Source of the DNA: Gentiana macrophylla
Lineage: Eukaryota; Streptophyta; Magnoliopsida; Gentianales; Gentianaceae
Direction: 5' to 3'
Length of the DNA: 64,000 bases
Assembly (NCBI GenBank): GCA_026214975.1
Contig: JAOBSW010001181.1
Span: 270,547 to 334,546, forward strand
Shown here: in pieces, positions 1-9,042 of the stretch
Numbering within the stretch: the stretch's first letter is position 1
Layout: each line of letters begins with the position of its first letter
The notes under the pieces: model-generated
What the model saw: only the letters and a program-made list of their open reading frames with translations
Database searches by the model: none
Told to the model about the DNA's origin: nothing
Position numbers and translations under genes: made by a program

Positions 1-100
1 ATTTTTTCCGAGGATGTATTATTGTTTTTTTGTTTGAAAAGATGTATTATTGTTTGATCTTGAATTGTTGGTATTTCGCGTGCATAAGAGTTTTTAACTA

Positions 101-101
<1 letters not shown>
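1..101 (+). mobile_element. Decayed Helitron 3' end (copy cut by the window edge)
   Basis: This stretch matches 6331-6438 closely, with shared T-rich text and the string GATCTTGAATTGTTGGTATT. It ends in CTAA at 98-101, followed by a TA tract. Helitron 3' ends carry a short hairpin a few bases before CTRR. Here the hairpin (around 77-90) is broken, while the copy at 6412-6426 is intact. Only the last hundred bases of this copy are in the window, so its body would lie upstream. Confidence 0.5.

Positions 102-102
<1 letters not shown>

Positions 103-154
<52 letters not shown>
103..154. repeat. (TA)n microsatellite
   Basis: About 50 bp of alternating TA sit directly after the first Helitron-like 3' end. 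A matching tract follows the second end at 6441-6500, and both run into ATGAAGCAA, so the flank is duplicated together with the end. Confidence 0.95.
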
Positions 155-158
<4 letters not shown>

Positions 159-431
159 GAAGCAATTTAGCCCGTTTTCCTTAAATTACCCGACCCAAAC
201 CCGTTAAAGACCCGAGCAATAACACGCTCTGATTTTTTTTTTTTCTTTTTTCTTTTTTTTTTAAACTCTATTACTGCCTAATTTTTTAACCCTGGCTCTT
301 CGCCTTTGACATTGTTCTTGCTCCCGCGCCTCTCACACCGTTCTTTCTCAGCGGCCTTCTACCGTTATGCTCTGTAACATATATTCATTTGCAGGGATGT
401 CGGTATTTTCACTCCATTATTTCCTGTCAGA

Positions 432-586
432 AAATCTACGTCATAACCGAAGATGATGACGGAGTTCGGAAATCGGGCTAATTTAACAAACATTATCATG
501 ATAATCCGTTCAAAAAATCTACATCAGTAACCAGCGATGATGACGGAGTTCGAAATTGGGCTGATTTAACAAACATTATCATGGTA
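432..586 (+). repeat. Tandem duplication, unit about 80 bp
   Basis: The segments 432-505 and 514-586 are near copies. Both contain GATGATGACGGAGTTCG followed by TTAACAAACATTATCATG. The copies differ by scattered substitutions, so the duplication is not recent. I assign no function. Confidence 0.8.
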
Positions 587-1969
587 ATGAATTGATTATA
601 CATGATTGATAATCGAATTTGACATGTATAATGATATCGCTGTCAATTCTGAATCGTATTGTTGGTTTCATTGTCAATTTTTATATGGTGTCGTTTTCAG
701 GCAAGAACATTTCGTATCCCAATTTTCAGGTCCGACTATATAATCTTTGGTGCTTGGTTGTTATATTGATCATGGTGAACTTTCTTTGCAGACCTGTGCG
801 GCAATTGCAGGCGATCACATACCTGCATTCTTTTACTGCTAGAAGTAAATTGATATCACATTTTCAACTCACACTGTCGTCGGTAAAGTTAGCTACCTAT
901 TTAAACGTCAAACGGTGTACCTGTGATCTTTTATTGGGAGGACAGTCCCCTTGGATGATTTCGTTGACATTTATAGCCATTAATGTAATGTTCAAAGGTG
1001 TTGATTTATTGATGAATTTAATCTACACCTGAAAGCAATGTGACATTTTCCCATGGTTAGATAATCCTTATTGCTTCATTGTTTTTTTTGTGTGTTTATC
1101 ATTACATGTATTGATCATAATATTGTTTTGTAGATGTTTTGCAGCGAATTTGGAGCTCTACATCTATATCATGTGCTAAACCCGTAAATATATAACGGTT
1201 ACGATCGGTATTATATGTGTTGTCTCTTTTAGTGTAGGGATTTTTGTTTGGATTTTTCTTATTATCCTTGCCTATTAATCATAAATATTGTATTATATGT
1301 GTATGTAGATCAGTAGATGGATGCTTAAGAAAAGTTTAAAGGTGGTGTTTGGCTTCATATTCGATCAGTACCACTGTGTGCTATTGATAATGTAAGGGTT
1401 TCATATCAGAAGTTCGTGGAATATCTGTATTCTTTTAGTGTTGGTTTCAAATTGTTGGAACACTGGATGACACATTCATTTTACTGTACTACTCTTCATA
1501 GTACATATTCATTCTGTGTTGGATTTTCAGTGGTATTGACATGGTTATATATAAGAATCATGCTAAACAGAGTGTGAGACAGAAGACAATGTACAGCCTT
1601 ACTTGAAGAAATGGTTGTAATTGTTATTTTGGTGCATTCGTTGTTTGTTAGGAATCATACTTGAAGCTAATACACAACAAATTAGAGATGATCTATCTCT
1701 CTCAAGTAAAGGAAGATTGAAATAATGTACATTGTGTTCTTCCTATGAAGAAGATTCAGCTTCAATGAAAAAGAGCATCTCACATTCTCAAATACATTAA
1801 GCAACAAGTGCATAATGCAAAATACATCAAGTTGCTTCTAAGCTCCATATGTACACATTTGTTTTTCTCTCTGTTTTTTGTTCTTTTTTTCCCCTGTCTT
1901 TTTTAGTGCTTTCAGGAAACATAAACTTGAGATCACTGTAATTGAATGCATTTGCTTTCTATGTTCCAT

Positions 1970-2175
1970 TGTTGTAGATGAATGTATTGAAGAGGAAATG
2001 GCATTTTCATAGACATCAAAAAAGTTTGTGCAGTAGTTTTGATTTTGTTTTCTCCAATATTTGTCATGCATTGTGATTCAATAGTTTTCATTTGCCTCAC
2101 TATGTTCCATTTTTGCAGACGTGATGATTACATTGAAGAGGAAATGGCATTTTCGTAGGCATCAAACAGGTTTTT
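1970..2175 (+). repeat. Duplicated exon-like segment
   Basis: The motif ATTGAAGAGGAAATGGCATT occurs at about 1986 and again at about 2132. Each copy is preceded by an intron-like acceptor (TGTAG or TGCAG) and followed by a CATCAAA...AG/GT-like donor. Two copies of one short exon inside intron-like AT-rich DNA is the simplest reading. The source gene is not recognised. Confidence 0.55.
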
Positions 2176-2894
2176 GCAGCAGTTTTCATTTTCTTTTCCT
2201 TCTTTCTTAATGACTTATCCACCTTTTTTTGTCAAGCATTGAAACTCAACGTTAAAGTTGTTAAAAACCAAATATTAACACAGTTAAAGAAACGCAGCCT
2301 ACTGCAATTAAAATGCTTTACGAACTTTTGCATTCATAGTGTGCTTTCTAACACATTTTCATATCTTAGATTTTGTTTCCTTTGTTTGTTTATGGGAATT
2401 TCATGCTTCGTACAGAATATTAAGAAAACACGATGGATGCAGAGGGAAACTTGAGCAAATACTATATTAAACTTCAGTAAATCGCGAAACACTTTTCTAT
2501 AAACATCTCTTGCTGTAGATAAGTAGGCAGTTCCATCTAGCAGATTATGTATCCGAGGTATCCAAGTTTCGTTGTTATGTTTCTTTTTTACATCTTCGCC
2601 AACGATTTGTTATGTCATTTCTCTCTAGACTGAAAATATATATGCATCTATACTTTGTTTCCTTTACTGGTATTTTTCTTTTTTTCACCTCTTACAAGTA
2701 ATTTTCTCAGCAATATATGGCATTTTTGTTGACATTTCTCTTTTGGGGAAATAGTATTATATGTACGATTCATTCAGGATTGTAAATTCTATAATCTCCT
2801 CTGCGCCTCTCGGCAATGTATATAAATTCACATTTTTTTTGTTGTAATATTTCTCAAATCTTTATTTTTCCATTTCTTTTTGCTTGGGTTTCCA

Positions 2895-3205
2895 GAAGAT
2901 TGTACTGCTTGGGCTTCAGTTGATTATGAAAAATTATTGGAGGCTTACGTTTGGATGGCACCAAGCACCCAGTCAATTGAATTTGAATAGGTTGTGATTT
3001 TTCTACCTCATCTTTTTAATTTGTATTACATTCGGCAAATCAATCTCATGTTTTCTTCAGTCTTTCTCGAGTGTTTGTTTTCGAGTATCGATTTAAGTAT
3101 GAGTTGGAACATTTCCAGAGCTTTGAAGATAAATGGACGCATGAGCCACATGGAGAAGAGCGATAAAGCTCCATGTTTAGTTGAAGCACATGCATTAGTT
3201 TCAGG
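2895..3205 (+). pseudogene. Exon-like fragments of an unrecognised gene
   Basis: Two open stretches are flanked by plausible splice sites: about 2896-2990 (after TTTCCAG, before GTTGTG) and about 3060-3205 (after CTTCAG, before GTGACA). One frame of the second gives an acidic, aromatic-rich peptide containing KYELEHFQSFEDKW before a stop. I do not recognise the family. They lie in the same orientation as the Harbinger exon 400 bp downstream, but I cannot show they belong to one gene. They are probably captured exons within the Helitron-like unit. Confidence 0.3.
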
Positions 3206-3639
3206 TGACATCTTTTTGTTTTTTTGCATGACATTTCTCTATTCTACTATTATATATGGGAGATTAAAATGTTATACTTACAATGTATATTCGGAATTTT
3301 AACCATTCGGCGTAGGCGTATTGATTTCTTTCTTATTATGAACGTATAGGACATTGGTTGCAGGAACATCATGCCCCCAGCATAACATCTGCATAACATC
3401 ATGTTCTGATGGTAAAAATGTTTCCATTTTCATTTTTTGACAAAAAGGTCTGTTAACTATTAAAAATGTAACATCTTTCCACTTCAGCAATTTTTGCTTT
3501 CATGCCCCCATAATGTGTTGTCTTTTACTACTTTATTGTTGTCATTCAAGATGCTTACCATCCATCTTCATCTACACTCTTGAAAACAAATTCACTATTT
3601 GGTCCTGTATACTAATTTGTTCCTGCCCATGTACCAGCA

Positions 3640-3814
3640 AAAGGTCAGTATCGGTTTCGTAAGAGCATTCTCACACAAAATGTTTTGGCCGTGTGCACGT
3701 TTGATCTTCAATTTATGTTCATATATCTGGGGTGGGAAGGCTCTGCTTCAGATTCACGCGTATTGAGGGTTGTACTTGATGATCCGGACAAAATCTTTCC
3801 TAAAGTTTCTAAAG
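3640..3814 (+). pseudogene. PIF/Harbinger-type transposase exon fragment
   Basis: Read in one frame this exon contains LTQNVLAVC and, further on, GWEGSASDSRVLR. This is the hallmark block of plant PIF/Harbinger (HARBI1-like, DDE_Tnp_4) nucleases. The aspartates of this block lie in the RNase H-like fold that joins transposon ends. The exon follows an AG acceptor (GTACCAG) and ends at AAAG|GTTTGC, so it looks like one exon of a split gene. Flanking exons that would carry the first catalytic aspartate and the final glutamate were not found. Full family members run to about 400 residues and only about 58 are here. It may be a remnant of a Harbinger-derived host gene or a transposon. Confidence 0.75.
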
Positions 3815-5423
3815 GTTTGCATTTGTTTAATGTGCCATTTCGTATGCCATTTTTAATAGGAAACTTGATAAATCTTCTAAATTTGATTGCTGTAGATATT
3901 TTTCCATTTTTGGACGTTCTGATGCTTTTTCACATAGGATTGTTGTGAAATGTTACATCTTTGTCAAATGCCAGGGTAGAGTATCTGCTTTTCTCCTATT
4001 TTGGATCGCATTCATTGGCTTTATTTCAAATGCTTTCATCTAAGTTGTGATTTTATTTTCTGTTGCATTGAACTGTAAGTTTTATCATGATTCTTCATTA
4101 TTTTTTGTAACATTCACATAACATAGCAAGTGTTATTATGACTTCATAAAATTGATTTCATTATATGTCATGAATTTTCTTACATATTATATCGGAGAGA
4201 AACTGTTCTTCAAAATATATTAGACTTCTCTTACCAATTTGATAACTTTTTTTCTTCTTCAGAATTGTCATCCGTTTCGAGTTACTGACGCTTTTTGATA
4301 CTGTTTTGTCTTCACCAATTTCGACACAATATATGTGAACAAGGACATAGCCTTAAAAGTTGGTTTTTTTACTACTAATTAATTTGATATTGTGTTAATG
4401 CTTGAATATACTTTTGCTTCTTTTTTTTTTTCCCAGCAAACACTCTTCAAAGCGAAGAAGATACAAGTTCAACAGAAACAATAAGCAACCTAAATTTTCT
4501 GTTTGGGGTACAATTACATGCACCCTTTAACTCTGTTTAATAGTTCCCCATTCACTTACTCTTCCCCCAAACTAAGTGATATGCCGAATTTGTGCTATGC
4601 TATACTTTTTCCGTATTCACTATCAAGTTATTTTGATTTTGATTTTTTATGCAAGAATAAAGCTTTTTTAAGGCCATATTTTTTCATCCTCATGCTTCTG
4701 TTTGGGATCCACACGGGCATGATTTATTTATCTAAGTCTTATTTCTGCAGTTTCTAATGTACTATATTGCTTATGTAGCTTATCCTTTAGACCTTTTTGA
4801 GGAAGGTTCTGTTATATTCTTCTTTTATGATAAGAATCATGGGCATGCATGAGAACAACATTTGTAATGTTATAATCCTCTCACTTACTTAGTATTATGG
4901 TTGTTGCACTCATAGTCTCATGGCTCGAGGTTCTACACTACGTGATCTTTATGGTTATCTTCCACCACCTGTGCAGATGACTGCTCCCGCTCCTGTACCA
5001 GTTCCCAACAGTTATGTGCCCATTCATGTGTTTTTGTTGGTTAATTTTTGTTGCTCTTTTTCTTGCAACTATTTTTTGCCAGGTCTTTTCTTAGGATGTT
5101 ATTGTGTTTGAATTAAGCGTAGGCGTAAGTGATTGTCTTTGTATTTCATAAGTTAATTTGTAAATTATTTGATGTATATCAGTGCTATTTATGAACAATG
5201 TGCCTTTTTTCATATTTTGAAGACTTGATTAATCGGAGAGGTAATGGCAAAACCTAATTGTTTTTATTCTACCATCCATTGTCGTTTATGTTATGTTTGA
5301 TAAATTCAAACTAATTGCTATAGGGTTTTCTTCTGTTTAAGTTGGATACACAATGTATGTATCATTTCACATTACATGTCACCTCCAAGAATAACATTTT
5401 TCTTTACCTTATGCTGTCATATT
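3815..5423. other. AT-rich intron-like DNA, no gene recognised
   Basis: Mostly T-rich sequence with many possible splice sites. A short open stretch at 4920-5010 has a proline-rich run (LPPPVQMTAPAPVPVPNS), but it is not long enough to identify. Nothing else stands out. Confidence 0.5.
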
Positions 5424-5594
5424 CTTCGAAAAGCTAGACTAAGCCGGTGGTTACGGCAGACACCCAATGTTCATGATCTTACAACGAATCCAATGGATCA
5501 TCCTCATGGAGGAGGTGAGGCGCACGGAATGAGGTCGGTGTTACTTTGACGGAAGCCCACCAAATCTGGATTTTGGCGGTTTGGTGTGTTCTAA
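5424..5594 (+). pseudogene. rpl2: Ribosomal protein uL2 (mitochondrial type) C-terminal fragment
   Basis: Reading from 5430, the frame gives KARLSRWLRQTPNV, then NPMDHPHGGGEA, a stop at about 5548, and then RKPTKSG in the same frame. L2 proteins of bacterial/organellar type carry the near-invariant block NPVDHPHGGGEG in domain III, preceded by a KAG.SRWLG.RP motif and followed by a KPTK segment in mitochondrial forms. All three occur in the right order and spacing. L2 is a core large-subunit protein near the peptidyl transferase centre. In many eudicots the C-terminal half of mitochondrial rpl2 is encoded in the nucleus, so a nuclear exon is an expected donor. The internal stop and several changed residues show this copy is dead. 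It sits inside the Helitron-like unit. Confidence 0.75.
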
Positions 5595-5804
5595 TTGATA
5601 CACTTCGTATCCCAAATATTGTATGTAATGCTGTACTTGCCTTTGCTATGGCGCTCCCATGGTATCCTAAAGATTTAAATAGTTGATTTCTTATGTCCAA
5701 TGGATCACACGTATGTGTGTATGTCCATTTTTCATTATGCTACCAATCATTTGCTTTTCATTCATTATTGTATGAATTTTATGGCATGTTTGTTCTGTGC
5801 AGAA

Positions 5805-5900
5805 TAGAATGGAATAAAGTAATGAGAATAGAATGGAATGGAATGGAATAAATTCATTCCATTACTACGTTTAAAATGTAAAAGAATGGAATAAAAGGTA
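5805..5900. repeat. GGAAT-rich inverted repeat patch
   Basis: Runs of GGAATGGAATGGAATAAA are followed by TTCATTCCATT, so the patch can fold back on itself. It lies just left of the C-rich minisatellite. No gene seen. Confidence 0.5.
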
Positions 5901-5904
5901 GCAT

Positions 5905-6312
5905 ATGGTGGAAGTGGTGGGGTGGGGTGGGGTAGCCATACCCTACCCCTACTGCATCTTACCTTACCTACCACCCCACCCTACCTACTCCATTATCACC
6001 ATATACTACCCTACGCATCCTACCTACCTTACCTCACCACCTACTCTACTCCACCATCACCCACCCATACCCTACCCTACCACACCCTACGCTACCCACA
6101 CCTACTCTACCTATCCTACCCACCACCTTACCCTACCTTACCTTACCTACCACCTTACCCTACCCTAACTTACCTACCACACCCACCCTACCCTACCCAC
6201 TCCTAATTTACCCCACCCTACCCTACCTTAACCTACCCTACCCACCACTCCACCATACCACCACTGCCCTACGTTACCTACCACCCTACCCTACCTTATC
6301 CACCACCCCACT
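5905..6312 (+). repeat. C-rich minisatellite, (CCCTACC)-like degenerate units
   Basis: About 400 bp are built almost entirely of CCCTACC, CTTACCTA and CCACCC variants on the plus strand, preceded by GGGGTGGGGTGGGG on the same strand. Overlapping ORFs of 87 and 94 codons read through here only because the repeat lacks stops. The repeat resembles, but is not, the plant telomere unit CCCTAAA. Confidence 0.9.
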
Positions 6313-6411
6313 TTTTCATTATAGGCCGATATTTTTTCCGCAGGATGTATTATTGTTTTTTTTTTGTTTGAAAAAGATGTATTATTGTTTGATCTTGAAT
6401 TGTTGGTATTT

Positions 6412-6437
6412 CCGTGCATAGCACGGGTTTTTAACTA

Positions 6438-6438
<1 letters not shown>
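6412..6438 (+). mobile_element. Helitron 3' terminal hairpin and CTAG end
   Basis: Six-base-pair stem CCGTGC/GCACGG with an ATA loop, eight-base spacer GTTTTTAA, then CTAG and an adjoining T. This is the structure by which Helitron 3' ends are recognised. Confidence 0.8.

Positions 6439-6440
<2 letters not shown>

Positions 6441-6500
<60 letters not shown>
6441..6500. repeat. (TA)n microsatellite
   Basis: About 60 bp of pure TA follow the Helitron 3' end and lead into ATGAAGCAA, as at 103-163. Confidence 0.95.
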
Positions 6501-6502
<2 letters not shown>

Positions 6503-6709
6503 GCAAACACTTTGTAATGGGATTATCTTTGAAGTTGGATAATACAATATAGACTTTCACCTTGATATTATCTTCACCTTCTTTCTAGTATTGTGTCCTA
6601 TTTTTCTAACCAATTGAGGTATATAAGTTGTGGCACCAATACATGTTTTACGTTATTACGTATATAGTATATATTTTATAACAAAATATATATAAACAAA
6701 CATCTTTCT

Positions 6710-6714
6710 AAAAA
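6710..6714. repeat. Target site duplication, left (AAAAA)
   Basis: Five A's directly before the left LTR TGTAAT match five A's at 16282-16286 directly after the right LTR. They lie in an A-run, so the exact frame has slight ambiguity. Confidence 0.8.
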
Positions 6715-6827
6715 TGTAATATCCGATTTTCGGGAAAGGGCAGACGTGTCATTTTGCAAAAACGAAATATTGGGTTCGGTTCCTTTTATTCGTAGTTTAA
6801 TAATTTGGATATTTATGTATATAATTC

Positions 6828-6850
6828 AATTTATATATATAAATATTTAA
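6828..6850 (+). promoter_or_regulatory. Likely LTR promoter TATA region
   Basis: An AT-only run with TATATATATAAATA lies about 115 bp inside the LTR. The corresponding right LTR site (about 14190) is slightly changed. LTR promoters sit in U3, so the position fits, but there is no direct evidence of a start site. Confidence 0.4.
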
Positions 6851-7549
6851 GGGAGAAAAATCTGGTTTAATAAGGGTGATTAAGGAAAATCAGTGCAATT
6901 AGGTAATATTGGGATTTATACCTATTTAAGGAAAAATTAGCCTAATCAGCCCTTAGAACATTTAATCAGATTTTTCCACCTCCAAATTCACTCTCTACGT
7001 GTGTGAGCAAGGGAATAGGGCTGAGGGAATTTTTATCAGTTGTTAATTCAATCCTTGACGGTTTTCAAATCAGAGTCGAGCACCGGAATCGTTGTGAAGA
7101 GAGCAACGTTGCGACATCAAAAAGTTGAAGCTTTGATAAGGTATGATTAAACCCTAGATTTGTTCTTCTTCGAGTTTGAAGGATTAAAACTCATCAATTC
7201 ATAGTTTTTATCGTTTAGAAGCGTGTGATCGAATCTAATCTAAGTTTGGATTTATCACATGTTTTCCTGCAGAAAAGGATCAGTTTTGCTGCTGTTTTTC
7301 TGTGGTTTGAAGTCAGAATTAGCTGCTTAAAAGGTAAGAGGCTCTTCCTACAATTTCAATTATCGTTCATAATGTTTAGATCGTGTTTAAGATGTTCTAA
7401 TGCTAGGAAGATGTGTTTTCGTTGATCAAAGGATCATAGATGATTTGGTATGTTTAGATATATTTTTCCTATGTTTTACTGTGTTAAGTTCGATGCCAAT
7501 TAGGTTAGAAACGGATTGGAAATCGCGTCTTGATGATTTTAGCGTCTTG

Positions 7550-7765
7550 GGAAAACCCCGGGCAAACGGGTGTTCGCCCAAGGCAAACGGGCGTTTGCAA
7601 CTGTAGTAGCTCAAACGGGCGTTTGCATAAGGCAGACGGGCATTTGAGGTTAGATTTTTTATTCAGGATGTAGCCATTTTTGACGGACAGGCGTTTTGGG
7701 GTTAGTGGGCGGGCGTTCGATGTCGAACGGGCGTCCATAGGATATTCAAACGGGCGTTTGACCTG
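7550..7765 (+). repeat. Palindrome array CAAACGGGCGTTTG in the 5' LTR
   Basis: The near-palindrome CAAACGGGCGTTTG and close variants recur about seven to eight times in about 200 bp, at 7564, 7591, 7611, 7636, 7685, 7717 and 7747 by eye. The surroundings are AT-rich. The same array occurs in the right LTR with one unit fewer. Confidence 0.85.
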
Positions 7766-8947
7766 TTTTACCTTGTTTTTACTTTTCTATTGTTTCAGCT
7801 TGGTTTTGGGCTTCATAACCATGTTATAATCGTCTAAACCCTTAATTTGTGAAATGCGAACATTCATAAACATAAAAAAGCCTCGATTGAACTTCTGATT
7901 CGTTTAGTTAAAACACCGAATGTACTCTTAAAGGGAGTTAAAGTTCGGATCCGTCGGAAGGGCATGAAAGGGCTTGTGCTTTGGTGAACTAGAGTTCATC
8001 ATTGTCTGTGTAATTGATAGGATGTGATGTCTAGTTGTCTAAGTGAGGGAGTAGAGTTGCTAAGGTGAGTTTTATTCTGAAAAAACTTAGGCGGCTAGTT
8101 AATTCACATTAATAATTACATATGTGTAGTAAAAGATAAAACATCATTTATTCTCGGTTAGGCACTCTTTCATATCGGTGATGTGATACGTTCATAAAAG
8201 GTGAACAATGCTACTGGCCTTAAACGGCTGAAGGGTAGTGGAGGAAATTCATCGGACGTATACGCATACCGGGGAGATCCCGGAGCTAATCAGTGCTAAT
8301 CACCGTTAGTTAGCAAGTATATCTTCAGGCTGATGAACGCCATGCACAGTGTCCTTGAGTAATGATGTAACAAAGATAAGTTAAGCTAGAAACGTTTAGT
8401 CATGACGTGTTGATGGACACGAAGTGAACCCTAAATTGAGTCGGCCTCGTTAAGACAAATCTCTTAATAATGAACCTTAATTAAATTGTAGCTTCTACTT
8501 CTTACTTTGTACAATGTACTTACCTCAAATGCATGTTTATTTATGTGTTTGGGGGACAGATGACGAACATGTAAATGATGAGTTCGATGAGGACTTTGAT
8601 GACGACGTTTGGGGACGCCGGACTTGAAGACCTTGTTTATTATCTATTTATTTACATTTATTTCATAGACTTGGATCATTATTGGATCTTGTAGTTATTT
8701 TTGGTACTTTGAAATTCGTAAAATTTTGGATTCGTTGGTTTCGTTTCGGATGTAATAATATTATATTTCCTCGTTAGTTCTTTATTTCTATTTGAAAAAA
8801 ATTACCCAAGTCTTTTAGCTTCCGTTTGCTTTTATTTGATACGACGTAGTAGAGGCTTACGTGTAATATTATTTATTTAATATTATGCATGCCGAACGTT
8901 TCGATTTCCGGATAAGGACTCGGTGTCCGGGAACGGGGCGTTACAGT

Positions 8948-8958
8948 TGGTATCAGAG
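8948..8958 (+). other. Primer binding site (initiator tRNA-Met)
   Basis: TGGTATCAGAG starts three bases after the LTR end. It is complementary to the 3' end of plant initiator tRNA-Met, the usual primer for reverse transcription in these elements. Confidence 0.9.
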
Positions 8959-9042
8959 AAAAGCGTCTTTTAGGCTTCCTTTCTTTTATGATAAGTTTTA
9001 TTTAGACCTCCTAGTAACTTTCGGTTTTTTCTGATCATCAGG

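Larger units (their letters stand above)
155..6438 (+). mobile_element. Helitron-like element or tandem Helitron unit with captured gene fragments
   Basis: The right end is a textbook Helitron 3' terminus: hairpin CCGTGC-ATA-GCACGG at 6412-6426, eight bases, then CTAG at 6435-6438 followed by T, in a TA-rich target. A similar terminus lies 6.3 kb to the left. The interior has no long ORF and no Rep/helicase that I can recognise. It does contain many short open stretches bounded by AG and GT that look like exons of unrelated genes, including a Harbinger transposase exon (3640-3814) and an L2 fragment (5424-5590). Gene-fragment capture of this kind is known for plant Helitrons. I could not place a 5' TC terminus, so the left limit is a guess. 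A non-autonomous Helitron or a tandem duplication both fit. Confidence 0.5.
6715..8945 (+). repeat. 5' LTR of the Ty3/gypsy element
   Basis: 2231 bp, beginning TGTAATATCCG and ending GGCGTTACA. A TATA-rich stretch at about 6830-6850 (TTTATATATATAAATATTTA) is a likely promoter. From about 7550 to 7765 it carries a cluster of GC-rich palindromes. The far end, GTGTCCGGGAACGGGGCG, matches the right LTR except for scattered changes. The ORFs shown by translation inside it are not conserved proteins. Confidence 0.95.

Noticed and set aside
5905..6206. Proline/tyrosine/threonine-rich ORFs of 87 and 94 codons
   Set aside because: Produced by the CCCTACC minisatellite, which has no stop in two frames.
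5905..6312. Interstitial telomere repeat
   Set aside because: Units are CCCTACC and CTTACC, not CCCTAAA, and no run of exact telomere units is present.
7225..7738. ORFs within the Ty3 LTRs (7225, 7400, 14572)
   Set aside because: LTR sequence shared by both copies. No domain, and LTRs rarely encode proteins.
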